DNA of 10,517 bases from Bacillota bacterium (GCA_023443925.1 JAEZSL010000102.1:1-10517); one strand, 5' to 3'; counted from the stretch's first letter, positions 1-7,119 are shown. A program made the numbers and translations. Notes: generated from the sequence alone by a model not told the origin.

Positions 1-351
1 GGCCTTCTCTGTCAGAAGATGATCTTAAGCCAGCCTGATGAATCCGGCCGCGCCAAACCGGTTCCTCTTAGCGGCAGTGAGTTCATTGCAAAAACGGACT
101 GTGTAATTATGTCCATCGGAACCTCTCCAAATCCCCTGATTAAATCCACAACAGAAGGACTGGATACACAAAAATGGGGCGGAATTATTGCAGAGGAAGC
201 AACAGGCCTTACTTCCCTGGAAGGTGTATATGCCGGAGGGGATGCGGTTACCGGTGCGGCAACCGTTATTCTGGCTATGGGTGCAGGCAAAACTGCCGCT
301 GCTGCCATAGATCAGTATATTATGGGAAAGGAAACAAACGATGCTCTATAA
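1..351 (+). CDS. 3' end of NADPH-dependent glutamate synthase small-subunit / NfnB-like flavoprotein
   Basis: Partial gene; its 5' part lies before the window and 116 codons are visible, open from base 1. The C-terminal segment carries the GGDAVTGAATVILAMGAGK signature (about window codons 79-97), which forms part of the FAD-binding site in the GltA/GltD family and in the homologous NfnB (SudA) subunit. Family knowledge: GltA-type proteins pass electrons from NAD(P)H to glutamate synthesis, whereas NfnB couples NADPH, NADH and ferredoxin. The neighbouring rex and bifurcating-type hydrogenase make an NfnB role attractive, but the visible part cannot decide; an NfnA-like gene just upstream would. 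The stop codon lies inside rex (11-nt overlap), so the two are almost certainly cotranscribed and translationally coupled. The family call is firm; the exact reaction is open. Confidence 0.85.
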   Translation, partial: GLLCQKMILSQPDESGRAKPVPLSGSEFIAKTDCVIMSIGTSPNPLIKSTTEGLDTQKWGGIIAEEATGLTSLEGVYAGGDAVTGAATVILAMGAGKTAAAAIDQYIMGKETNDAL

Positions 352-979
352 ATCCATCTCTTCACAGACATTACAGCGGCTTCCGGTGTATCTGAAACTG
401 CTGAAATCATTGCCGGATGATAAAATCACCAATATTTCAGCTACAGCCATTGCCGAAGCACTTAGACTGAATGATGTGCAGGTAAGAAAGGATTTAGCAT
501 TGGTAAGTTCCGGCGGACGTCCGAAAATCGGTTATCAGATAAAAAACCTGATCTGCGATATAGAAAAATTTTTAGGTTACGACAATGTGGATTCAGCGGT
601 ACTGGCAGGAGCCGGAAGTTTAGGGCAGGCTCTTCTCTCCTACGATGGTTTTTCCAAATACGGTCTTAACATCGTTGCCGCCTTTGATGTGAATGGAGCA
701 GTTATTGATACTGCCGTTAACGGTAAACAAGTGCTCTCTTCCGAAAAATTAAAGGATTTGTGCAGCAGAATGAAGGTCCGCATTGGTATTATTGCAGTTC
801 CTCCCGCTTCTGCACAGGAGATCTGTGACCAGATGGTAGAAAGCGGAATCCTTGCAGTCTGGAATTTTTCTCCGGTAACTTTACAGGTTCCGGACCACGT
901 GCTGGTACATAATGAGGATCTGGCCTTTTCTCTTGCAAGGTTATCGAAGAAACTGTCCGACCGGATCGGCATGGTTTAG
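341..979 (+). CDS. rex: Redox-sensing transcriptional repressor Rex
   Basis: Rex is a cytosolic dimeric repressor that binds operator DNA when NADH is low and lets go when NADH rises, so fermentation and hydrogenase genes are switched on. The 212-residue length is typical. The N-terminal winged helix (about residues 5-60) has the family wording SSQTLQRLPVYLK and VQVRKDLA followed by GGRPKIGY. The Rossmann NAD(H) site GAGSLG is at residues 90-95, and the C-terminal part contains AVWNFSPVTLQVP and the NEDLA helix that swaps between subunits. The start at 341 has an AAAGGA site 8 nt upstream and overlaps the end of the preceding flavoprotein gene by 11 nt. Rex genes beside hydrogenase operons are common in Clostridia, and Rex is inferred to regulate the downstream hyd genes here. 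No perfect Rex operator was found in the window. Confidence 0.95.
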   Translation: MLYKSISSQTLQRLPVYLKLLKSLPDDKITNISATAIAEALRLNDVQVRKDLALVSSGGRPKIGYQIKNLICDIEKFLGYDNVDSAVLAGAGSLGQALLSYDGFSKYGLNIVAAFDVNGAVIDTAVNGKQVLSSEKLKDLCSRMKVRIGIIAVPPASAQEICDQMVESGILAVWNFSPVTLQVPDHVLVHNEDLAFSLARLSKKLSDRIGMV

Positions 980-990
980 TATCAGAGTCA

Positions 991-1135
991 AAGCGGATAT
1001 TCGCAATCCGCTTCGCTACTTGCTCATAACCTTATATCTGCTACGCAGATATTTCAGTCGGAGCTTGAACTCCGACTGAAACAAGGAAGTCTAGGCCCAC
1101 CGCTAACGCTTCGCTAAGAAGCGGGGGACTTCCTT
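991..1135. repeat. Multi-hairpin intergenic element between rex and hydC
   Basis: Four consecutive inverted repeats fill most of the 225-nt spacer. Their arms are 991-998/1006-1013 (8 bp), 1034-1041/1045-1052 (8 bp, 3-nt loop), 1052-1063/1070-1081 (12 bp, 6-nt loop) and 1083-1091/1127-1135 (9 bp, enclosing a GC-rich inner hairpin around CCGCT...AGCGG). The 10-mer CGCTTCGCTA occurs twice, at 1010-1018 with the preceding C and at 1107-1116. None of the hairpins is followed by a T-run, so a simple intrinsic terminator is unlikely. The compact, higher-GC, all-palindromic make-up is like REP/MITE-type interspersed elements or a structured 5' leader. Which of these applies depends on copy number in the genome, which cannot be seen here. 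Confidence 0.55.
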
Positions 1136-1138
1136 ATA

Positions 1139-1156
1139 ATGTTAAAATAATTATTG
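1139..1156. promoter_or_regulatory. Weak candidate Rex half-site upstream of hydC
   Basis: The stretch ATGTTAAAATAATTATTG matches six of seven positions of the left half of the clostridial Rex consensus TTGTTAA-N4-TTAACAA. The right half matches poorly, although AATAATTATT at 1146-1155 is itself a perfect palindrome. Its position, about 50 nt before hydC and next to a TATAAT at 1135-1140, suits an operator, but the match is too weak to claim. Confidence 0.2.
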
Positions 1157-1204
1157 GAGTTTATACGAGAAATCAATACATTCTTAGCGTGAACGGAGGA
1201 TTAT

Positions 1205-1681
1205 ATGAACGAAACATTTGACTACGGAATTGTTGATGGGATTATTGCCGACCTTGGTAATAAGCAAAGTGCCATTATAGCCATTCTGCAGAATATTCAG
1301 GAGCATTACCGCTACCTGCCTAAGGAAGTATTTCCTTACTTGTCCGAAAAACTGGGTATCAGCCAGGCAAAAATCTACAGCGTGGCAACCTTCTATGAGA
1401 ATTTTTCCCTGCAGCCAAAGGGTAAATACGTAATAAAAGTATGTGACGGTACTGCCTGTCATGTAAGAAAATCCATCCCGATTCTGGAAAGGCTCAGGAA
1501 AGAATTAGGTCTGTCTGAGGTAAAGGCTACTACCGATGATTTACATTTTACCGTAGAAACCGTTTCCTGTCTTGGTGCCTGCGGACTGGCTCCGGTACTT
1601 ACTGTCAATGACAAGGTATACCCTGCCATGACTCCGGATAAAGCAACGGAACTACTAGGCGAATTAAAGGAGGATAAGTAA
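1205..1681 (+). CDS. hydC: NADH-dependent [FeFe] hydrogenase subunit C (NuoE-like)
   Basis: This is a 158-residue member of the complex I 24-kDa (NuoE) family. An N-terminal helical part (residues 1-70) leads into a thioredoxin-like fold whose four ligands C80, C85, C122 and C126 (CDGTAC and CLGAC) hold one [2Fe-2S] cluster. In HydABC hydrogenases this subunit sits with HydB and is part of the electron path between NAD(H), ferredoxin and the H-cluster; it is cytosolic. The length matches the family. GGAGGA lies 4 nt before the ATG, giving a clear start. It is the first gene of the hyd unit, and its last codons contain AAGGAGG, which serves hydB directly after the stop. The alternative, NuoE of a formate dehydrogenase or of complex I, is made unlikely by the hydrogenase next door. 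Confidence 0.93.
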   Translation: MNETFDYGIVDGIIADLGNKQSAIIAILQNIQEHYRYLPKEVFPYLSEKLGISQAKIYSVATFYENFSLQPKGKYVIKVCDGTACHVRKSIPILERLRKELGLSEVKATTDDLHFTVETVSCLGACGLAPVLTVNDKVYPAMTPDKATELLGELKEDK

Positions 1682-3556
1682 ATGCTTGGAAGCAGAGCCG
1701 ATTTAGTAAAACTTCGTAGTACTTATGAAGCATCCCTTAAAGCCGAAACAAAGAAAATATTAATTTGTGCCGGTACCGGATGCATCTCCAGCGGTTCCCT
1801 TGAAATTTATGACCGCCTCACCCAATTGTTAAAGGATGAAAATATACCCTGTTCCATAGAGCTTAAAGAAGAACCCCATGGCGATGCCATTGGTATGAAG
1901 AAAAGCGGCTGCCATGGTTTTTGCGAAATGGGACCTTTAGTAAGAATTGAACCTCAGGGTTATTTATATACAAAAGTACAGCTTTCCGACTGTGAAGAAA
2001 TCATCGAAAAAACCATCAAGGAAGGAAAGCATATTGAACACCTTTCCTACCAAAAAGGCGGCTCCGTACGTAAAAAACAGGATGAGATTCCTTTTTATGA
2101 AAAACAAACCCGTCTTGTACTTGACCACTGCGGACACATCGATGCCACTTCCATAAAGGAATACCTTGGAATAGGCGGTTATGCCGCTTTTGAAAAAGCC
2201 TTGTTTGATATGAGTGGGGATGATATCATCAATGAAATCTCAGAATCCAATCTGCGAGGCAGAGGGGGCGGCGGTTTCCCTACGGGAAGAAAATGGTCTC
2301 AGGTAAAACGTCAGAATACAAATCAGAAATATATCGTATGCAACGGTGACGAAGGCGATCCCGGTGCATTTATGGACCGAAGCATTATGGAAGGCGATCC
2401 CCACAGAATGCTGGAAGGTATGATGATCGCTGGTCTAGCCTGCGGTGCAAACGAAGGTTATATCTATGTACGTGCGGAATATCCCATGGCAGTAAGCCGC
2501 TTAAGGACTGCCATAGCTCAGGCGGAAGAGCTGGGACTCTTAGGTGATAACATCCTGGGTACGGATTTTAGTTTCCGGCTGCGTATCAACCGCGGCGCCG
2601 GTGCATTTGTATGCGGGGAAGGCAGTGCCCTGACCGCCTCTATCGAAGGCAATCGTGGTATGCCAAGGGTTAAACCGCCAAGAACGGTAGAACACGGCCT
2701 CTTTGATATGCCTACCGTACTAAATAATGTTGAAACCTTTGCCAATGTTCCGTTAATTATTTGCAACGGCTCTGACTGGTATAAAGGAATCGGACCGGAA
2801 AAAAGCCCCGGCACCAAAGCCTTTGCCTTAACCGGTAATATAGAAAATACCGGACTGATTGAAGTTCCCATGGGCACTACCCTCCGTGAGGTAATCTTTG
2901 AAGTAGGCGGCGGCATGAGGGACGGCGGTGAATTCAAAGCGGTGCAAATCGGCGGTCCTTCCGGCGGATGTCTTACCAAAGAACAGCTGGATCTGCCTCT
3001 GGATTTTGATTCCTTAAAGAAAGCCGGCGCTATGATTGGTTCCGGCGGTCTGGTTGTTATGGATGACCAAACCTGTATGGTGGAAGTTGCCCGTTTCTTC
3101 ATGAATTTCACCCAGAATGAATCCTGCGGCAAATGCGTGCCCTGCAGGGAAGGCACCAAACGGATGCTTGCCATCCTGGAACGTATTGTTGAAGGAAAAG
3201 GCGAAGACGGTGATATTGAACTATTACTGGAACTGGCCGATACCATCTCTGCTACCGCCCTTTGCGGCCTTGGTAAAACCGCTGCTCTTCCGGTTGTCAG
3301 TACCATACAAAACTTCCGGGAAGAATATGAAGCCCATATATATGAAAAACGCTGTCCTGCCGGAAGCTGCCAGAAGTTAAAGAAAATTCATATTGATCCT
3401 GCACTGTGTAAAGGCTGCTCCAAATGTTCAAGATCTTGTCCGGTATCTGCAATCTCCGGAAAAGTCAAAGAACCGTTTATCATTGATCAGACCAAATGCA
3501 TCAAATGTCAGGCTTGTATTTCAACCTGTCCTTTCCATGCTATTCTGGAGGATTAA
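1682..3556 (+). CDS. hydB: NADH-dependent [FeFe] hydrogenase subunit B (NuoF-like, FMN and Fe-S)
   Basis: This 624-residue flavoprotein is the NAD(H)-reacting subunit of a bifurcating-type hydrogenase. Domains in order: a thioredoxin-like [2Fe-2S] domain (C29, C34, C77, C81); the 51-kDa FMN/NAD(H) domain with GRGGGGFPTGRKW near residues 192-204 and CNGDEGDPGAF soon after; an SLBB-like segment; the NuoF [4Fe-4S] site (C482, C485, C488, C528); and a C-terminal pair of [4Fe-4S] ferredoxin motifs (C576, C579, C582, C586 and C606, C609, C612, C616). NuoF itself lacks the N-terminal thioredoxin-like and C-terminal ferredoxin modules, so this architecture marks the HydB / NADP-reducing hydrogenase HndC group. 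The ATG follows the hydC stop with no gap, using the ribosome binding site inside hydC. All cluster ligands are intact. Whether NAD(H) or NADP(H) is used cannot be read from the sequence with confidence. Confidence 0.95.
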   Translation: MLGSRADLVKLRSTYEASLKAETKKILICAGTGCISSGSLEIYDRLTQLLKDENIPCSIELKEEPHGDAIGMKKSGCHGFCEMGPLVRIEPQGYLYTKVQLSDCEEIIEKTIKEGKHIEHLSYQKGGSVRKKQDEIPFYEKQTRLVLDHCGHIDATSIKEYLGIGGYAAFEKALFDMSGDDIINEISESNLRGRGGGGFPTGRKWSQVKRQNTNQKYIVCNGDEGDPGAFMDRSIMEGDPHRMLEGMMIAGLACGANEGYIYVRAEYPMAVSRLRTAIAQAEELGLLGDNILGTDFSFRLRINRGAGAFVCGEGSALTASIEGNRGMPRVKPPRTVEHGLFDMPTVLNNVETFANVPLIICNGSDWYKGIGPEKSPGTKAFALTGNIENTGLIEVPMGTTLREVIFEVGGGMRDGGEFKAVQIGGPSGGCLTKEQLDLPLDFDSLKKAGAMIGSGGLVVMDDQTCMVEVARFFMNFTQNESCGKCVPCREGTKRMLAILERIVEGKGEDGDIELLLELADTISATALCGLGKTAALPVVSTIQNFREEYEAHIYEKRCPAGSCQKLKKIHIDPALCKGCSKCSRSCPVSAISGKVKEPFIIDQTKCIKCQACISTCPFHAILED

Positions 3557-3600
3557 CAGGCATTTAAAACGCAGATTATAACAATAGAAAGGACCACAAT

Positions 3601-5304
3601 ATGAAAATGAACGATTTTATGATTATAGACGGAATACCGGTTGAAATTAACGGCGAGAAAAATCTTCTGGAATTGATACGAAAAGCCGGAATCAAACTTC
3701 CAACCTTTTGCTATCATTCCGAACTGTCCATTTATGGTGCCTGCCGCATGTGTATGGTAGAAAACCAGTGGGGCGGCCTGGATGCAGCCTGTTCCACTCC
3801 TCCAAAAGCAGGAATGGTGATCCATACCAATACTGGCAAGCTTAGAAAGTACCGCAAGATGATTCTGGAACTGCTCCTAGCAAACCACTGCCGCGACTGT
3901 ACTACCTGTAATAATAACGGCAAATGCAAGCTTCAGGACCTGGCTATCACCTTTAACATAGAGGGGGTACGTTTCCCCAATACGGCCGCTGAGCCAAAAA
4001 TTGACGATTCCTCCAACTGCATTACCAGAGACCAGAATAAATGTATTCTCTGTGGAGACTGCGTCCGTATGTGTAATGAAATCCAGAACGTGGGTGCCAT
4101 CGACTTTGCACACCGCGGTTCTAAAATGACGATAAGTACCGCCTTTGACCAGCCCATTGCCTCCTCACCCTGTATCGGCTGCGGACAATGTGCAGCTGTA
4201 TGTCCAACCGGTGCCATTGTAGTTAAAAATGATAAAAATAAAGTATGGAAAGCCTTGGAAGATGCCAATACCAAGGTCACAGTCCAGATAGCACCTGCCG
4301 TACGCGTTGCCATCGGCAAGGAATTAGGCCAGAACGCCGGAGAAAATACCATCGGAAAAATTGTAGCTGCCTTAAGACGGATCGGATTTGATGAGATTTA
4401 TGATACTTCTACCGGTGCTGATTTAACCGTACTGGAAGAGTCCAATGAACTTATGAAACGTATCGAAGCCGGAAAAAGTCCCAATCCATTATTTACCTCC
4501 TGCTGCCCTGCCTGGGTTAGTTACTGCGAAAAGAATTATCCGGAATTGCTTCCTGATGTTTCCACCTGCCGTTCCCCTATGCAGATGTTTGCCTCCGTTA
4601 TTAAGGAGCAGGTTAAAACTTCCTCCAGAAACCATGTACACGTGGCAGTAATGCCTTGTACCGCGAAAAAACAGGAAGCGGCACGTGATGAATTTAAACC
4701 CGAGGGAACACCCAACGTAGATTACGTAATCACTACCCAGGAATTAATTCAGATGATTAAGGAATCCGGTCTGGTATTTGCAGATCTGGAACCCGAAGCG
4801 GTGGATATGCCATTTGGCACAATGACCGGTGCCGGTATGATCTTTGGCGTAACCGGCGGCGTTACGGAAGCCGTATTAAGAAGACTCACCTCCGATAAAT
4901 CCTCTACTTCACTTATGTCTATTGCATATCAGGGTGTCAGAGGTATGGAAGGCGTTAAGGAAACTACCGTAATGTACGGTGACAGGGAACTTCGAATTGC
5001 AATTGTCAGCGGACTTAAGAATGCCGGAGATCTAATCGAAAAGATCAAAGCAGGTGAACATTACGACTTCGTGGAAGTAATGGCCTGTCCTGGAGGCTGC
5101 ATAAGCGGTGCCGGCCAGCCCTTCTCCTCTTTGGCAGAAAAAGAAAAACGCGGCAAGGGACTATATGCAGCCGATAAACTGGCTAATATTAAGCGTTCCG
5201 AAGAAAGTCCCCTTATGATGTCTTTATACAACGGCTTATTAAAAGGACGCGTTCATGAACTCTTACATGTCCATTACGGACATGAGGAAAAGGAGGAGAA
5301 TTAA
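3601..5304 (+). CDS. hydA: [FeFe] hydrogenase catalytic subunit HydA
   Basis: HydA catalyses reversible 2H+ + 2e- = H2 in the cytosol. The 567 residues follow the full M3-type layout: a plant-type [2Fe-2S] domain (C37, C48, C51, C64); a His-ligated [4Fe-4S] site (H96, C100, C103, C109); two [4Fe-4S] ferredoxin motifs (C148-C158 and C191-C201, the latter CIGCGQCAAVCP); and the H-cluster domain with TSCCPAW (C301 for proton transfer, C302 as ligand), MPCTAKKQE (C353) and EVMACPGGC (C496, C500) followed by ISGAGQP. The last stretch has Ala in place of the middle Gly of the common GGGQP. The length is close to that of the single-chain clostridial enzymes, but hydC and hydB place it in a trimeric complex. 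AAAGGA is 7 nt before the ATG; ATGs at codons 3 and 7 are possible but worse placed. The HydE/F/G maturases are not in the window. Confidence 0.96.
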   Translation: MKMNDFMIIDGIPVEINGEKNLLELIRKAGIKLPTFCYHSELSIYGACRMCMVENQWGGLDAACSTPPKAGMVIHTNTGKLRKYRKMILELLLANHCRDCTTCNNNGKCKLQDLAITFNIEGVRFPNTAAEPKIDDSSNCITRDQNKCILCGDCVRMCNEIQNVGAIDFAHRGSKMTISTAFDQPIASSPCIGCGQCAAVCPTGAIVVKNDKNKVWKALEDANTKVTVQIAPAVRVAIGKELGQNAGENTIGKIVAALRRIGFDEIYDTSTGADLTVLEESNELMKRIEAGKSPNPLFTSCCPAWVSYCEKNYPELLPDVSTCRSPMQMFASVIKEQVKTSSRNHVHVAVMPCTAKKQEAARDEFKPEGTPNVDYVITTQELIQMIKESGLVFADLEPEAVDMPFGTMTGAGMIFGVTGGVTEAVLRRLTSDKSSTSLMSIAYQGVRGMEGVKETTVMYGDRELRIAIVSGLKNAGDLIEKIKAGEHYDFVEVMACPGGCISGAGQPFSSLAEKEKRGKGLYAADKLANIKRSEESPLMMSLYNGLLKGRVHELLHVHYGHEEKEEN

Positions 5305-5305
5305 T

Positions 5306-5554
5306 ATGCTTGAGCTTAGTGTCTGCATAGGAAGCTCCTGCCATTTAAAGGGTTCCTATAATATAATACAGCTTTTCCAACAAATGATTGAAGAACATGC
5401 TTTGCATGATAAAATAGATTTTAAAGCCAATTTTTGCATGAGGGAATGCAACGGAAACGGAGTCGCTGTTTCCGTTAACGGAACCTCCTATCATATACAG
5501 CCGGAAACGGCAAGAGAATTTTTTAATAATACGATAATACCTGTTTTAGACTGA
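5306..5554 (+). CDS. Small [2Fe-2S] thioredoxin-like ferredoxin-domain protein of the hyd operon
   Basis: This 82-residue protein begins at the ATG one base after the hydA stop, with AAAGGAGGA 9 nt upstream. A longer in-frame reading from 5255 overlaps hydA and lacks a ribosome site, so it is rejected. It carries C7-x4-C12 and C44-x3-C48, the same ligand spacing as the thioredoxin-like [2Fe-2S] domains of HydC and of the HydB N-terminus, but no NuoE helical domain. Such proteins are usually annotated only as (2Fe-2S) ferredoxin domain-containing. Inference: an extra electron-transfer or assembly partner of HydABC, cotranscribed with it. Small accessory genes (HydD) are known from some HydABC operons, but equivalence cannot be claimed from this sequence. 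That it is real is well supported by its spacing, ribosome site and intact Cys set; the role is unknown. Confidence 0.85.
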   Translation: MLELSVCIGSSCHLKGSYNIIQLFQQMIEEHALHDKIDFKANFCMRECNGNGVAVSVNGTSYHIQPETAREFFNNTIIPVLD

Positions 5555-5560
5555 TAATAA

Positions 5561-5597
5561 TCTGGTTGCCAGACTTCATAAATATCTGGTAACCGGA
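5561..5597 (+). other. Stem-loop in the 3' UTR of the hyd operon
   Basis: The arms 5561-5573 and 5585-5597 pair over 13 positions, two of them G-U, around an 11-nt loop. A second, smaller hairpin follows at about 5600-5619 (AATGCT/AGCATT). Neither is followed by a T-run, so they are not terminators; they may be 3'-end stability structures or an unlisted RNA element ahead of the real terminator. Confidence 0.45.
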
Positions 5598-5675
5598 AGA
5601 ATGCTTTAAAAGCAGCATTGTTAAATTTGCCAACTATCTTTTAATCTTTGAATATACTTAAACTTAAACCCGAAG

Positions 5676-5706
5676 AACCCGGTAAGCCTAGCTTACCGGG
5701 ATTTTT
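5676..5706 (+). terminator. Intrinsic terminator of the hyd operon
   Basis: A perfect 10-bp stem, CCCGGTAAGC (5678-5687) with GCTTACCGGG (5691-5700), is closed by a 3-nt CTA loop and followed by ATTTTT. It lies 120 nt after the last hyd-unit gene, on the strand of that operon. The remainder of the spacer up to 5889 is AT-rich and shows only a weak TAATTG-CTAT-CAATTA hairpin. Confidence 0.9.
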
Positions 5707-5889
5707 GGTTCTGTTCTTATAGATTGATTCCATTTAATTACATTATTAATTGCTATCAATTATAAATTAATGACACCTGTGCCATAAAAATCATTATTAG
5801 ATTACTTCCATAAGATTAAAATCTATTAACTGTTCATTATTTCTAACTCTGCAATACTTAACTTCACTCTGTTCTTTCACTTGAGACCA

Positions 5890-6870
5890 CTACTCCATCT
5901 CTTCTCTTTCAACAGCTTCAATTAATCCCTTCATATATCCAACCGCATAAAAATTGCCGTAAAGAGTATATCCCGGATGATCATGCTTATCACCCTCTAT
6001 AGTAGGTACATGGTCTGGCCGGATCGGGCCGTCAAAACCGAGTTCATGATACAGCTTCATACATTGGTACATATCTGTGGGACCGTCATCGTGAAAAACT
6101 TCTTTAAAATACTCCTTTTCACCTTCCACATCCCTAAAGTGAATAAAAAATACTTTATTTTGGGGTACAAACTGCTTAATAACCTGTATAACATCGGCGC
6201 CTTGTGCCCTGAAGGACCCCTGGCACAGGGTTATCCCGTTACAGGGAGAGGGATACATATCAATTACCCTTTGAAAAGCTTCCGGTTTAATTAAAATTCT
6301 GGATATGCCGCGGATGGGAGTAACCGGGGGATCATCCGGGTGCAGTGCCAGTTTGATACCTGTGCTTTCAGCCACCGGTACAATTCTCTCCAGAAACCAT
6401 TTTAAATTATCCCATAATTTTTCTTCACTAACTTCACCGGCCCAGGTCAAAGGGGCATTTTTCACATCCTCATAGCTAAACTCCGTAGCCAGCGCACCAC
6501 CTCTGGTTCTGCCGTTAAAAGAGGTTCTAAACCAGCTGATAACCGGCATCCAGTTATAGCATAATACTTCATATCCTAATTTGCTCATAGTATCAAGGAG
6601 TTTAATTACTTCATTTAATTCCTCTTCTCTGCCGGGCAGACCCAGTTTAATTTTATCCATAGGGGGTGGACCTTCCACCACCAAAGGTTTAACGCCAAGG
6701 GCCAGATATCTGTTTCTCATACGGAGCATAGGCATATAATCCCACGGTTTTTCATCTTCAGAGATTACATCGCCCTGACAGCCCGTTACGGCATAATCCA
6801 CACCAATCTGCTTTGACTGCATGATCTTGGTATCACCGGTATCAAAAAAATAAGATAATGCTAATTTCAT
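5890..6870 (-). CDS. uxuA: Mannonate dehydratase family protein (UxuA-like, short form)
   Basis: UxuA converts D-mannonate to 2-keto-3-deoxy-D-gluconate in glucuronate breakdown, using a divalent metal in a TIM barrel. From the ATG at 6870 the protein has 326 residues. It shows the family active-site landmarks: HPDDPP (H177), TLCQGS (C216), FIHFRD (H244) and RPDH (D286), equivalent to the Cys/His/His/Asp metal set of characterised mannonate dehydratases, plus PGYT (Y301). The NYNWMPV-like segment CYNWMPVISWFRT is also conserved. It is clearly shorter than the E. coli enzyme (394), mainly in the middle, so a related substrate is possible. A GTG at 6915 would add 15 unlike residues; MKLALSYFF is the better family start. 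The ribosome site before 6870 is poor (see the upstream ORF). The divergent AraC-type gene probably regulates it. Confidence 0.82.
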   Translation of the reverse strand: MKLALSYFFDTGDTKIMQSKQIGVDYAVTGCQGDVISEDEKPWDYMPMLRMRNRYLALGVKPLVVEGPPPMDKIKLGLPGREEELNEVIKLLDTMSKLGYEVLCYNWMPVISWFRTSFNGRTRGGALATEFSYEDVKNAPLTWAGEVSEEKLWDNLKWFLERIVPVAESTGIKLALHPDDPPVTPIRGISRILIKPEAFQRVIDMYPSPCNGITLCQGSFRAQGADVIQVIKQFVPQNKVFFIHFRDVEGEKEYFKEVFHDDGPTDMYQCMKLYHELGFDGPIRPDHVPTIEGDKHDHPGYTLYGNFYAVGYMKGLIEAVEREEME

Positions 6871-6937
6871 GATTGCATACACCGCATATTGCAGGCAAGC
6901 CTGCCATATTACCACATAGTAAGTTGAAAGAATTCAT
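6842..6937 (-). CDS. Candidate 31-codon leader ORF overlapping the uxuA start
   Basis: On the - strand an AAAGGA site (6946-6951) sits 8 nt before an ATG at 6937. This ORF is in a different frame from uxuA, runs 31 codons and ends at a TGA 28 nt inside uxuA. It begins MNSFNLLCGN and contains three Cys and a hydrophobic tail. It has the only good ribosome binding site in this region, while the uxuA ATG has none. Inference: a leader peptide through which uxuA translation is coupled. Alternatively the ATG is chance and uxuA starts weakly. The peptide resembles nothing recognised. Confidence 0.35.
   Translation of the reverse strand: MNSFNLLCGNMAGLPAICGVCNHEISIILFF
6886..6909. promoter_or_regulatory. 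Imperfect palindrome in the uxuA leader
   Basis: GCAGGC (6891-6896) and GCCTGC (6899-6904) flank an AA centre. ATAT on each side extends the symmetry after one mismatched pair. It lies about 16 nt upstream of the uxuA ATG, so it could be an operator or a hairpin in the mRNA leader that controls access to the start. No known operator family is recognised. Confidence 0.35.
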
Positions 6938-7119
6938 CTGTGGCATCCTTTCTATATTTTCTTTCAACATTTAAGTCCTAACTAAATTGATAAACGCATT
7001 GCATTTTAATCTTTCTGTTTAGCCGTCGTACCACAAGCGAGCTTGAAGTATGCATGGGTATAAGTGAATCACACCCTACTAATTTCGCTTGTCCAAATTA
7101 ACATACACTTTTTTGTCGT

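Noticed and set aside
2518..3306. Long opposite-strand ORF inside hydB
   Set aside because: It is a shadow of the GC-richer hydB coding frame, with no ribosome site and low-complexity Ser/Pro-rich translation without a domain.
5255..5305. Upstream ATG extending the small ferredoxin-like protein into hydA
   Set aside because: It would overlap hydA and add 17 basic residues without a ribosome site. The ATG at 5306 has AAAGGAGGA at good spacing and matches the start of the fold.
5618..5635. TTGTTAA as a Rex operator downstream of the hyd operon
   Set aside because: Only the left half fits, the right half does not match, and the position in the 3' UTR makes no regulatory sense.
6871..6915. GTG at 6915 as the start of uxuA
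   Set aside because: It has no ribosome site, and the added 15 residues do not resemble the family N-terminus. The ATG at 6870 begins the expected first strand.
6988..7003. TGATAAACGCATTGCA as a catabolite-repression (cre) site
   Set aside because: It has the outer TG...CA and central CG-like features but is longer than the cre consensus and only half symmetric. Too weak to list.
7033..7092. ACAAGCGA/TCGCTTGT inverted repeat in the uxuA-araC spacer
   Set aside because: The 8-bp arms are 44 nt apart with no further pairing, so chance is plausible. The 10-bp repeat at 7120-7156 is the stronger site.
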